Shown here piece after piece: positions 8,606 through 15,907 of a DNA stretch of 64,000 nt; the stretch's first letter is position 1; the number at the start of each line of letters is the position of its first letter. Source of the stretch: Pleomorphomonas sp. T1.2MG-36 (lineage in GTDB: Bacteria; Pseudomonadota; Alphaproteobacteria; Rhizobiales; Pleomorphomonadaceae). The DNA lies in the NCBI RefSeq assembly GCF_950100655.1, contig NZ_CATNLY010000051.1, positions 310,001 through 374,000 of the forward strand. The letters run 5' to 3'. The translations under genes and the position numbers were made by a program. The notes under the pieces were generated by a model. The model did no database searches, was not told the DNA's origin, and saw nothing but the letters and a program-made list of their open reading frames with translations.

Positions 8606-9358
8606 CTACATCCGCGACCACTTGCCGATGACGAGGCCGATGACGCGCACCAGCTCTGCCGGGCGGCGCTTGGGCGGCACGGCGGCGTTTTCGGAGATGA
8701 TGTCGACGGTGCGCGGATTGTCGTCGTGGTTGAGGCGCAGGCGCTTCACCGAGGGGCCGTCGCCCTCGTCGATGACGTAGATTTCCGCGTCCTTGATGTC
8801 GCTCACCGTGGTGTCGACGGCGACGACGTCGGATGGGTTGAGGATCGGCTGCATCGACGTGCCGATGACCGGAATGAAGATGACGCGGGCCGGGTTGGCG
8901 CCGAGATGGGCGCGCGGCACCACCCATTCGCCGGTGACGAGGTGGCCCGACTGGATGCCGCCGGACCGGAGCGTCAGCACCTGGCCCGACGAGCCGTCGC
9001 CGGCGCCGGCCCGGGCGTCGACCTCGGCCGAACCGCCGGGCAGGCGCGCCTGCCAGCCTTCCTGCCAGCCGTTGCCGTTGGCCTCGTCGAGCGGCACGCG
9101 CTCGGGCGCCTCGGCCTCGCGAAAGCCGTGGTCGTCGCCCTCGCGGGTGATGGTGTAGGGCTCGTTCATGATCTCGTTGAGGCGGACGCCGAGAACGTCG
9201 GCCAGCGCGCGCATCTTCTCGACGCCGGGGTCGCGCCCGCGCTTGAGGATATCGCGCACGTAGGTTTCGCCGAGCTCGGCCTTGAGCGACAGCGACTTCA
9301 TGTTGAAGCCCTTCTGGCGCATCAGCAGTTCGAGGCGTGATTTCCAGGTCTGTTCCAT
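8606..9358 (-). CDS. CI-like repressor: XRE helix-turn-helix plus S24 peptidase domain
   Basis: About 250 residues. An N-terminal XRE-type helix-turn-helix (residues about 8-65, MKSLSLKAELGETYVRDILK) is joined to a C-terminal LexA/CI-type S24 domain. The catalytic Ser lies in VIGTSMQP (residue 168) and the Lys in PSVKRLRL (residue 205). Such proteins repress phage early genes and self-cleave when RecA is activated. The start at 9358 avoids an unneeded six-residue extension. It is divergent from a Cro-sized ORF across a gap with repeated TGCCCATTG boxes, the classical lysogeny-switch layout. Both catalytic residues look intact, so it may still be functional. Confidence 0.9.
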   Translation of the reverse strand: MEQTWKSRLELLMRQKGFNMKSLSLKAELGETYVRDILKRGRDPGVEKMRALADVLGVRLNEIMNEPYTITREGDDHGFREAEAPERVPLDEANGNGWQEGWQARLPGGSAEVDARAGAGDGSSGQVLTLRSGGIQSGHLVTGEWVVPRAHLGANPARVIFIPVIGTSMQPILNPSDVVAVDTTVSDIKDAEIYVIDEGDGPSVKRLRLNHDDNPRTVDIISENAAVPPKRRPAELVRVIGLVIGKWSRM

Positions 9359-9369
9359 GAGTGGGATTA

Positions 9370-9434
9370 TGCCCATTGTTCAGCGTCCCGTCAACGGGTA
9401 TTTGCCCATTGACACGATGGGATTTTGACCATTA
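9370..9434. promoter_or_regulatory. Operator array between repressor and Cro-like gene
   Basis: TGCCCATTG occurs at 9370-9378 and 9403-9411, with a related TGACCATTA at 9426-9434. A dyad CCCATTGACACGATGGG spans 9405-9421. Their location in the 86-base divergent gap suggests operators for the S24 repressor and/or the Cro-like protein. Confidence 0.6.
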
Positions 9435-9444
9435 CAATCTGTGC

Positions 9445-9642
9445 ATGAACCCGATAACCGATCTTCTCCTTCGCATTGAGTGCTACTGCGCGGCACGCGG
9501 CATCAGGGAGAGCACCTTTGGCCGCTACGTCGTCAACGACGGCAAGTTCGTGGCGCGCCTCAGGGCGGGCCGGTCGATGACGCTCAAGACGTTCGAGCGC
9601 GTCGAGGCGGCCCTCGCGCATGACCTTCGCCGGCCCGGCTGA
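9445..9642 (+). CDS. Small Cro-like / phage regulatory ORF
   Basis: A 65-residue protein starting MNPITDLLLRIECYCAARG. The middle contains RESTFGRYVVNDGKFVARLRAG, compatible with a helix-turn-helix: a short turn-containing helix followed by a basic recognition helix. The gene is divergent from the S24 repressor and uses the ATG at 9445 right after the operator array; reading further upstream would pass through the operators. A Cro-type role is inferred from position and size only. Confidence 0.6.
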   Translation: MNPITDLLLRIECYCAARGIRESTFGRYVVNDGKFVARLRAGRSMTLKTFERVEAALAHDLRRPG

Positions 9643-9695
9643 CCGGGCGGCTCCAACAAACAGGAATTCGACGGCCGACGGGCACGTCGTGGGGC

Positions 9696-9729
9696 GGGGG
9701 AGGCTGGCCTTTCCGGCAAAGCCTCCCCC
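9696..9729. terminator. Strong hairpin between Cro-like gene and DUF669 gene
   Basis: GGGGGAGGCT (9696-9705) pairs perfectly with AGCCTCCCCC (9720-9729) over a 14-base loop. There is no T tract, so it could be a terminator, an attenuator or an mRNA-stability element ahead of the replication genes. Confidence 0.45.
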
Positions 9730-9767
9730 ATATTCCCTCGCGCCGCCCGGACACGCCGGCAAGGACA

Positions 9768-10211
9768 ATGGCAATGGCAACGCTCGCGCCCGCCGACACC
9801 GCGTCGGCCCTCATTCCCAAGGGCGACTATCAGGCGAAGGTGGTGGAGAGCGCCGTGCTGCCCACCGCCTCGGGCAATGGCGAAATGCTGAAGCTGGTGT
9901 TCGAGGTGACGGCCGGCGACTTCCGCCGCCGCCGGATCGTCGAGCGGCTCAACATCGTCAATGCCCACGCCACGGCGCAGCGCATCGCCCAGGAGAAACT
10001 GGGGCGCCTCTGTGCCGCCGCCGGGCTTGCCGGCATTGCCGACAGCGACGAACTGCACGGCATCCCGGTCGTCATCCGCGTCGATATCCAGCCGGGCAGC
10101 GACGGTTACGGCGACCGCAACGCCATCAAGGACTATCGCCCCGTCGCCCCGCCGACGCCGCCGCCACGACGGACGGCGTGCGCCCGCCGGCCATGGGACC
10201 CCGCGTCCTAG
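9768..10211 (+). CDS. DUF669 phage protein (single-strand-binding-like)
   Basis: A 147-residue protein with the DUF669 pattern: an IPKGDYQAKVVESAVLPTAS opening, LKLVFEVTAGDFRRRRIVERLNIVN in the middle, and a late EKLGRLCAAAGLAGIADSDELHG segment before the conserved N-x-I-K-DY. DUF669 proteins are found in phage replication and recombination modules, often near RecT-like or helicase genes; a DNA-binding role is usually assumed. The Pro/Arg-rich last 25 residues look unconserved. It opens the + strand cluster that ends with the primase-polymerase. Confidence 0.8.
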   Translation: MAMATLAPADTASALIPKGDYQAKVVESAVLPTASGNGEMLKLVFEVTAGDFRRRRIVERLNIVNAHATAQRIAQEKLGRLCAAAGLAGIADSDELHGIPVVIRVDIQPGSDGYGDRNAIKDYRPVAPPTPPPRRTACARRPWDPAS

Positions 10212-10264
10212 CTCCCTCCATCCGACATTTCCCGATCCACCCCACATCGCACGGAGGCGTGACG

Positions 10265-10573
10265 ATGACCGCCGAACCCATGCCCGACGACAAGACCATG
10301 ACCGCGCTGAAAGCCACGGCCGGCGTGCTGGAAGCCATCCGGCCCTATTGCCTTCTGGAACTCACCACCCGTTTCACCGTGTCGCACGGCGGCCATCGCC
10401 TCGGCGCCTTCACCATCGACGAGGCGCTGGACCTTGCCGATGCCGCTCTGGAGCAGCTCCAGCAAAAGTGGGAACCGGTTTTGCGTCCGGAGCTGCGTGA
10501 AAACAAAGAGATAGAGCACGTTGGCGAACCGAAGTTCGCCGGATGTGCTCCAGCCGAGGGAGCGCGGCGATGA
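10265..10573 (+). CDS. Small phage-module protein whose 3' end is built from palindromic repeats
   Basis: A 102-residue unrecognised ORF starting at ATG 10265 (MTAEPMPDDKTMTALKATAG). The first 60 residues look like a genuine small helical protein (FTIDEALDLADAALEQL). From about codon 63 the sequence is supplied by two chromosomal palindromes: one at 10453-10496 and one at 10514-10550. The reading frame then ends in a TGA that overlaps the ATG of the next gene (ATGA). The original C terminus was probably replaced by repeat insertion. Confidence 0.55.
   Translation: MTAEPMPDDKTMTALKATAGVLEAIRPYCLLELTTRFTVSHGGHRLGAFTIDEALDLADAALEQLQQKWEPVLRPELRENKEIEHVGEPKFAGCAPAEGARR
10453..10496. repeat. Palindrome family B inside a coding sequence
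   Basis: GCAGCTCC pairs with GGAGCTGC around a centre containing AGCAAAAGTGGGAACCGG. The same unit occurs twice in tandem at 45096-45201 and in weaker forms near 26609-26652 and 39390-39445. Here it is translated as the tail of the 10265-10573 ORF. Confidence 0.75.
10514..10550. repeat. Palindrome family C inside a coding sequence
   Basis: GAGCACGTTGGCGAACC pairs with its complement-like right half ending GGATGTGCTC. Related copies lie at 20103-20139 and 45218-45255, the last again directly behind family B units. Confidence 0.7.
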
Positions 10574-11082
10574 GCCATCCATTGCGCGGCACCTTCGTGG
10601 GCAACTCCATCGTGCGCCTCGCCGACGAGGGCGTGCCGATCGGCGCGCTGAGCCGCACCTTCAAGATCCCCTACGACAGCGCCCATGGCATCGTGCGGCA
10701 GGCGCTGGAGGATGGCGTGATCGTCGACATGCCGCAGGCCGACTGGCCGGCCGGCTCACGGCTGCGAAAGCCGACAACGGCGCCGATCCGGCTTGAGGAG
10801 CGACCCGACTTTCTCGCCAGCTGCAAGGCGGCGTTCGGCCTCACTCCGGCCGAAAGCCGGCTGCTGCAATGCCTGTTGCGGGCGCGGGCCTGCACCCGGC
10901 CGCACCTCCACGCCGTGGTGGCGCCGGAGGCCGAGCCGAAGATCGTCGATGTGTTCGTCTGCAAGATCCGCGGCAAGCTGCGCAAGTATCAGGTGCGGAT
11001 CGACACCATCTGGGGCCAGGGCTACGCCATGGGCGAGGAGAGCAGGCGCCTGGTGCTGGCGCTGATCGGCGAGCGGTCGTGA
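10570..11082 (+). CDS. Winged-helix DNA-binding protein of the phage-like module
   Basis: A 170-residue protein with two putative DNA-binding parts. Residues about 15-50 (IVRLADEGVPIGALSRTFKIPYDSAHGIVRQALEDG) look like a helix-turn-helix. The C-terminal part (FGLTPAESRLLQCLLRA through KIVDVFVCKIRGKLRKY and IDTIWGQGYAM) resembles the winged-helix effector domain of OmpR-type regulators without a receiver. The ATG overlaps the upstream stop codon (ATGA), suggesting translational coupling. It probably regulates replication or other module genes; the target is unknown. Confidence 0.7.
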   Translation: MSHPLRGTFVGNSIVRLADEGVPIGALSRTFKIPYDSAHGIVRQALEDGVIVDMPQADWPAGSRLRKPTTAPIRLEERPDFLASCKAAFGLTPAESRLLQCLLRARACTRPHLHAVVAPEAEPKIVDVFVCKIRGKLRKYQVRIDTIWGQGYAMGEESRRLVLALIGERS

Positions 11083-11111
11083 TCGATCCCCGAGGCGGCA
11101 GAAGCGGTGCG

Positions 11112-11399
11112 TCAGGGCCAGCGGATCACCGGATGGACGGCCCGCACCTCATCGATGGCGCGCTGGATGGCCAGCCGGCGCGGATAGCTCAGAAGCTCGG
11201 GGTCGGCGGGGGCGGCGCGGAAGGCGAGGTCCCAGTTGGCGGCGTCGCGGGCGCTGTCGGGCAGGGGAATGAACTCGAAATTGACGACGCCGATCGATCC
11301 GAAACTGGCCTCCGCCAGCATCCGGACGAGCTCGATCGCCTGTCGCGGCGTGACGGCCTCCTGGCCGGCGGTGATCGGGCGGGTTTGGAAGCTGTCCAT
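11112..11399 (-). CDS. Hypothetical protein of the phage-like module
   Basis: A 95-residue protein, convergent with the winged-helix gene. It contains VTPRQAIELVRMLAEASFGSIG and then VVNFEFIPLPDSARDAANWD; no family is recognised. The ATG at 11399 directly follows a GTG at 11402, and the stop codon of the putative upstream minus-strand ORF overlaps this start (TGATG), which supports a two-gene transcript. Confidence 0.6.
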   Translation of the reverse strand: MDSFQTRPITAGQEAVTPRQAIELVRMLAEASFGSIGVVNFEFIPLPDSARDAANWDLAFRAAPADPELLSYPRRLAIQRAIDEVRAVHPVIRWP

Positions 11400-11677
11400 C
11401 ACAAGACGATCCTTGGTTGGACGAGGAAGCGAACGATGCCGTGGTCGGGGTCTGTTGCCGCGATTCTCACGCCGAGCCTGACGCCCTCGTGGTTGATGTC
11501 GATGCGCCCGCGGGCGCCGATCATCAGCGTCAAATCCTCTTCGACGCTGGTCTTTCCTTCGACGATCAGGCTGCCGTCGCCGCGGAACCAGGCGTCGGCC
11601 CGGAACGCGAGCGGTATGGGAGAGCGCCCCTCAAGTTCGAGGCGGGCCCTCGGTTTGCGTGTCGATCTTGCAATCAG
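11399..11677 (-). CDS. Possible short gene with a non-standard (CTG) start
   Basis: No ATG/GTG/TTG opens this frame, yet the minus strand reads a 92-residue sequence of good coding character: GRSPIPLAFRADAWFRGDGS, then LIVEGKTSVEEDLTLMIGAR and VRLGVRIAATDPDHGIVRFL. A GAGAGGAGAA ribosome site sits just upstream of a CTG at 11677 (ATT at 11674 is the alternative). The TGA stop overlaps the ATG of the following gene. I infer a real small gene that standard start rules would miss, or one whose 5' end was lost. No family is recognised. Confidence 0.42.
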   Translation of the reverse strand: MIARSTRKPRARLELEGRSPIPLAFRADAWFRGDGSLIVEGKTSVEEDLTLMIGARGRIDINHEGVRLGVRIAATDPDHGIVRFLVQPRIVL

Positions 11678-11845
11678 AGGTCGTTCTCCTCTCGGCTGTG
11701 CGTTTGGCGCGATGGTGGGAACGACAATCGAAAAGCCGGCAAAACGCCGGGTTCTCGCTGGCCAGTTAATATTGTCTTATTTGTTCCAGAAATGGAAGCG
11801 CAATTTTTGGTCGAAATTGTGGAGCGGCCCCTGGAGCGCGTCGCC

Positions 11846-12178
11846 ATGAGGGGGCCTGCCTCGCACCACCATGCCACCTGCGGCATCTGCGGCCGCCGGG
11901 CCGACGGCATCGGCCATGCGATCGACGGTCGGATGCCGGCCATCTGGGTCTGCAACGATTGCGGACCGGAGCGAGCCCGGCAGGTGGCGCGCATGCGCGA
12001 CTTCGACCTCTATGAGCGGAAGGCGTTCACGCAGGCAGCGCAGCGCGCCGGACAGTTCCTCGACACCATCGGCAAGACCGATTTCGCCTGCCTGACGCCC
12101 GAGGAATATGCCGCCTTCCTGACAACGTTTCAAACGCACTTCGTCGAGGAGATCCGGCGGCTGGTGGAGCCTGCCTGA
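11846..12178 (+). CDS. Zinc-finger-like small protein of the phage-like module
   Basis: A 110-residue protein with a CGIC...CNDC four-cysteine arrangement (HHATCGICGRRADGIGH then VCNDCGPERA) that would bind one zinc ion. The rest is helical (FTQAAQRAGQFLDTIG, EEYAAFLTTFQTHFVEEIRRL). Start 11846 has GGAG at suitable spacing; an in-frame ATG at 11792 would add 18 residues and lacks a visible ribosome site. The stop is two bases before the primase ATG at 12181, so the two genes are probably co-translated. Function is unknown. Confidence 0.68.
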   Translation: MRGPASHHHATCGICGRRADGIGHAIDGRMPAIWVCNDCGPERARQVARMRDFDLYERKAFTQAAQRAGQFLDTIGKTDFACLTPEEYAAFLTTFQTHFVEEIRRLVEPA

Positions 12179-12180
12179 CC

Positions 12181-14481
12181 ATGGCCCCGCTGACGACGCC
12201 CTTTGCCATCGCCGACCTGTCGCCGGCCCCCAACCGGGCGCTGGCGCTCGAGCTGGCGCGGGCGGGATTTTTCGTGTTCCCGGTGCGCGGCGCCGGTCCG
12301 GACGCCAAGAAGCCCTGCCCGACGGTGCGCTGGGGCATTGATGCCACCACCGACCCCCGGGCCATCGGCGACTGGTGGCGGCGCTGGCCGGACGCCATGC
12401 CGGCCATCCACCTGGGGCGGTCGCAGTTGCTGGTGGTCGACCTCGACCGGCACGAGGGCGGCGCCGACGGCATCAAGGCCTGGGGCGAGGTGAACCGGGG
12501 CGTGGCGGCGCCGGCCGTCGATACGCCCTCGGGCGGGCGGCACATCTATTTCCGCCAGCCGGACGGGCGCGCCCATGGCAACCGCGAGGGGCTGCTCAAG
12601 GGGCGCGGCATCAACATTCGCGGGCAGGGCGGCTATGTGGTGGCGCCCGGCGCGCTCCGGGCCGACGGCGAGGGCGCCTACCAGCCGCTGCCGGCCGGCT
12701 CGATCGCCGCCGCGCCGCCGGTGCCCGACTGGCTCTATGCGCTGATCGATCCCCCCGCCGCCAAACCGGATGCGCCCGACAGGCCGGAACCCCGCCCGCG
12801 CGCCGATGCGCCGCTCGCCGACCTCAGGCTCGGCCGCTATGCCGACAAGGCCGTCGCGGCGGAGCTCGACGCCGTTCGCGCCGCCGGCAAGGGCGGCCGC
12901 AACAACCAGCTCAACCGCGCCGCCTTCGCGCTGGGGCAGATGGTGGGCGCCGGCTGGCTCGGCGAGGCGGCGGCGACGTCGCTGCTCATTTCGGCCGCCG
13001 AGGATTGCGGCCTTGCCGCCGACGACGGCCTGCCGGCCTGCCTTGCCACCATCCGCAGCGGCCTCAGGACGGGCCGGATGCAGCCGCGCGAGGCGCCGAG
13101 GGATACGCGCCCCGAGCCGCCGCGCCCGTCCCGCCCGGCGGCCGGCCCGCGCCGCCTTCTGAAGGAGCGCTCCGGCGCGGTGGTCGACGAGGCGACCGGC
13201 GAGGTGGTGCACGAGGCCAAGCGCGCCCGCGCCGCCGTCGAGTTCCCCGACGCGCTGACCCACGTGCCCGGCCTCGTCGGCGACATCGTCGACTGGATTT
13301 CGGCCACCGCCCGCCGGCCCAACCGGGTGCTGGCGCTCGGCGCGGCGCTGACGCTGGTGGGCACTGCCATGGGCCGCTTCTGGGCCGGGCCGACGCTCAG
13401 CTCCACCGTGCTCTACATGCTGGCGCTGGCGCCGTCCGGCGTCGGCAAGGACCACGCGCTGCAACAGATCAAGCGGCTGCTTTCCGCCGCCAAGATGACG
13501 CGCACCATCGGGCCGGACGAGTTCATCTCCATGCCGGCCGTCATCCATTTCATCGAGCGCGAGCCGCTGTCGCTCTGCCCGATGGACGAGTTCGGCGCCT
13601 TCCTCAAGCGCATCAACGCCAAGCGCGCCTCCGGCTTCGAGCGCGGCATTTCCAAGATCATGCGCTCGGTGTGGGGCACCAACTTCGGCCTGATGACCAC
13701 GCCGGAATGGGCGGCGACGCCGGCCCGCACCATCCGCGCGCCGTCGCTCTCCATCTACGGCGCCTCGACGCCGGAGGATTTCTTCGAGGCGCTGGATGGC
13801 GGCGACGTCAGCAACGGCTTCCTCAACCGCTTCACCCTGCTCACCGTGGCGAGCCGCACCGAGGACCGCGAACCGAAGGAGCCGCCGCTCGTCGTGCCCG
13901 AGAAGCTGTCGGAAAGCCTGCGCCGCCTGTTCGGCGGCGGCAACCCGCTGGTGGTCGCCTCGAAGCTGCACGAAACGGACGTGGAGATCGAGCCCTTCGT
14001 CATCCCCTGGGGGCCGGGCGCCGAGGCGGTCTACACCGGCTTCCAGCGCGAAATCCTCGCCTGGCAGGACCGCGACGCCGACGCCGAGAACTTCATCGGC
14101 CGCGCCGCCGAAATGGCCGTCCGCATGGCGACCATCCGCGCCGGCGGCCGCGACCCGGTGATGCCCCGGATATCCGAAGACGACATGCAATGGGGCCGCG
14201 CCGTCGCCCTCTGGTCCGCCCGCACCCTCTACCGCATGGGCCGCCTCTACATCTCCGAAACCGACTTCCAGTCGGAAGCCAACCGCGTGCTGCGTATCAT
14301 CGACAAGGAGGGGGGAGAGATCAGCCAGGAAACGCTGAGGGCGCGGATGAAGAACCGGCTGAGGGCACGGGAGCTGAGGGAGGTGATCGAAACGCTGGAG
14401 GATACGGGCGCGATCACAAGGGAGAGCGTGGCGACGGAGGGCGGAGGGCCGAGGAAGACGCTGTATTTTCTGAGGGGGTAG
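12181..14481 (+). CDS. Phage-type primase-polymerase / DUF3987-like helicase protein
   Basis: A 766-residue replication protein. Residues about 15-185 form a bifunctional primase-polymerase domain: FFVFPVRG, the acidic LVVDLDRHEGG with the metal-binding DLD near residue 88, then SGGRHIYF with the conserved His, and GQGGYVVAPG. A proline-rich linker follows. Residues about 360-700 form a P-loop region of DUF3987 type, with Walker A APSGVGKD (K423) and PMDEFGAFL as the acidic Walker B-like motif. The C terminus (EGGEISQETLRARMKNRLRARELREVIETLE) looks like a winged helix. It should prime and unwind DNA for the element. Its high GC resembles the host chromosome and contrasts sharply with the Hachiman genes that follow. 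Confidence 0.85.
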   Translation: MAPLTTPFAIADLSPAPNRALALELARAGFFVFPVRGAGPDAKKPCPTVRWGIDATTDPRAIGDWWRRWPDAMPAIHLGRSQLLVVDLDRHEGGADGIKAWGEVNRGVAAPAVDTPSGGRHIYFRQPDGRAHGNREGLLKGRGINIRGQGGYVVAPGALRADGEGAYQPLPAGSIAAAPPVPDWLYALIDPPAAKPDAPDRPEPRPRADAPLADLRLGRYADKAVAAELDAVRAAGKGGRNNQLNRAAFALGQMVGAGWLGEAAATSLLISAAEDCGLAADDGLPACLATIRSGLRTGRMQPREAPRDTRPEPPRPSRPAAGPRRLLKERSGAVVDEATGEVVHEAKRARAAVEFPDALTHVPGLVGDIVDWISATARRPNRVLALGAALTLVGTAMGRFWAGPTLSSTVLYMLALAPSGVGKDHALQQIKRLLSAAKMTRTIGPDEFISMPAVIHFIEREPLSLCPMDEFGAFLKRINAKRASGFERGISKIMRSVWGTNFGLMTTPEWAATPARTIRAPSLSIYGASTPEDFFEALDGGDVSNGFLNRFTLLTVASRTEDREPKEPPLVVPEKLSESLRRLFGGGNPLVVASKLHETDVEIEPFVIPWGPGAEAVYTGFQREILAWQDRDADAENFIGRAAEMAVRMATIRAGGRDPVMPRISEDDMQWGRAVALWSARTLYRMGRLYISETDFQSEANRVLRIIDKEGGEISQETLRARMKNRLRARELREVIETLEDTGAITRESVATEGGGPRKTLYFLRG

Positions 14482-14953
14482 GGGAGATTTTGTTGCGGCG
14501 GGGGACGCTAATCATGGGGGTACCTGCCCCGGCAAAAATTACTACGCCCAATAGATGTACTCAGATAGGCCCTAGGATGAGTGAGTTCATGACATGAGCG
14601 ATTGGGTGCCACAAGAGATTCGACTGTACGAAAATATGATGAAGAAAAATGGAAACCAAATGTCATCTGGAAGATCGCAAACCGTCCAATGTGCAGATTG
14701 GTTCCATCCCAAAGTTCTTCAGGCGCAGAGGAAGGGAACTTTGGTGCATAAGCGATGGGTGTGTCGCTCGAATCTAGACCAAGTAAGTCGTGCTGATGTG
14801 GCGTTCAGGTCAGGACGAATCCAACCAAAAAAAGAAAGAAGGACCGGTAGTTCCCTACGGAAATTAACTACTCTACCGAGCGCTGTGTTGCGTTTTTCGG
14901 CATGCAGGTCCTTGATGGCCTTCTACACGCCAAACGCGATTCGGGGCCTCTAT
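14482..14953. other. Junction between phage-like module and AT-rich defence genes
   Basis: Base composition falls abruptly here from very GC-rich to roughly balanced. An in-frame extension of hamA starts at ATG 14594 and would add 120 residues, but its composition (many Lys, Ser, Arg, no visible domain) does not look like a HamA N terminus. It may be the hamA promoter and leader region, or a recombination scar. No attachment site was recognised. Confidence 0.45.
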
Positions 14954-15907
14954 ATGCTTACTCCTGCAGAGATCGTCGACCTTTTGTCGCCGACGACGCC
15001 CGATCTTACGCCCCGCATCGGCTGCATGAAAAAGACATGGACAGCCGAAGGCACAAAGATATCTGGACGCTTTTTCTACGTCGCCCTTCGGGATAGCAAG
15101 CCGACTATTGATGACCTAATCACAATTGCCCATGCGCGACTTGTCAATTTTGTTATGCCAAGAGCTCGGATTAACGAGGTTGTAGCTGAGATGACGGCTA
15201 GTCCGGGTGTACTAGATCCTTGGGTCTTACTGATGACTGAGGCTCGAGATCTTTTTATGCGAACTGATGAAGAAACAGGCCGTAGCGGCGAGTTAGGTGA
15301 ACTTCTGCTCTACATGTTAATTGAGTGGGTGCTGAAGGCCCCTATTGTAGCGTGCAAGATGTATCTTAAGACAGCGCAACAGATGCCTGTTCACGGAGTT
15401 GATGGCATCCACCTCGGTTATGAGTCCGATAAACTAATTATGTACTGGGGAGAGTCAAAGCTCCATTCGACGCTGCATTCCGCACTAGACGATATATCGT
15501 CTTCGATATCATCATATGTAAGTGACCCTAAAAAGTATGAAAATGAAGTTAGAATCGTAAGATCAAATCTTAATTTAGATGCTGTAGATGAGATGGCGAA
15601 GCTAGCTATAAAGGATTACTTTAACCCATACAAGCCTGAAAGTAATAATTTTCTCGAAAGCTATGCATGCTTGGCTGGATTCGACTCAGTTCTATACGAT
15701 AAAGTTTCGACTTTGGACCACAGCGCCTGCGAAGCAGCTTTCTGTGAGGCTTATGACAAACGCGTCGAAAGTGCTTGTAAGATGATTGTCAAAAAGGTGA
15801 AAGCCGCCGGTCTCGATCATCTTAGATTCTCATATTTCCTTCTTCCTTTCCCATCCGTCGACGACGCCCGCGCTAAGTTTCAAGCGCGTCTTTGGGGGAC
15901 AAAATGA
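14954..15907 (+). CDS. hamA: Hachiman antiphage protein HamA (DUF1837 nuclease)
   Basis: About 317 residues from ATG 14954 (MLTPAEIVDLLSPTTPDLTP). It carries the DUF1837 hallmarks: GELGELLLYMLIEWVL (residues about 112-127), then MPVHGVDGIHL and MYWGESKLH (about 164-171). The D...ExK spacing is that of the PD-(D/E)xK nuclease site in HamA. In Hachiman systems HamA is the DNA-cutting effector held by the helicase HamB until invading or damaged DNA is sensed. The gene overlaps hamB by ATGA. The start is uncertain: ATG 14918 adds 12 residues and ATG 14594 adds 120. Its AT-rich composition indicates horizontal transfer. Confidence 0.85.
   Translation: MLTPAEIVDLLSPTTPDLTPRIGCMKKTWTAEGTKISGRFFYVALRDSKPTIDDLITIAHARLVNFVMPRARINEVVAEMTASPGVLDPWVLLMTEARDLFMRTDEETGRSGELGELLLYMLIEWVLKAPIVACKMYLKTAQQMPVHGVDGIHLGYESDKLIMYWGESKLHSTLHSALDDISSSISSYVSDPKKYENEVRIVRSNLNLDAVDEMAKLAIKDYFNPYKPESNNFLESYACLAGFDSVLYDKVSTLDHSACEAAFCEAYDKRVESACKMIVKKVKAAGLDHLRFSYFLLPFPSVDDARAKFQARLWGTK

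Noticed and set aside
12130..14190. A 686-codon minus-strand frame opposite the primase-polymerase gene
   Set aside because: Same compositional shadow; the + strand encodes recognisable primase and P-loop motifs.
14594..14953. 120-residue N-terminal extension of HamA as a real domain
   Set aside because: No domain pattern and no similarity to a HamA opening; left as leader DNA, though the frame is open.
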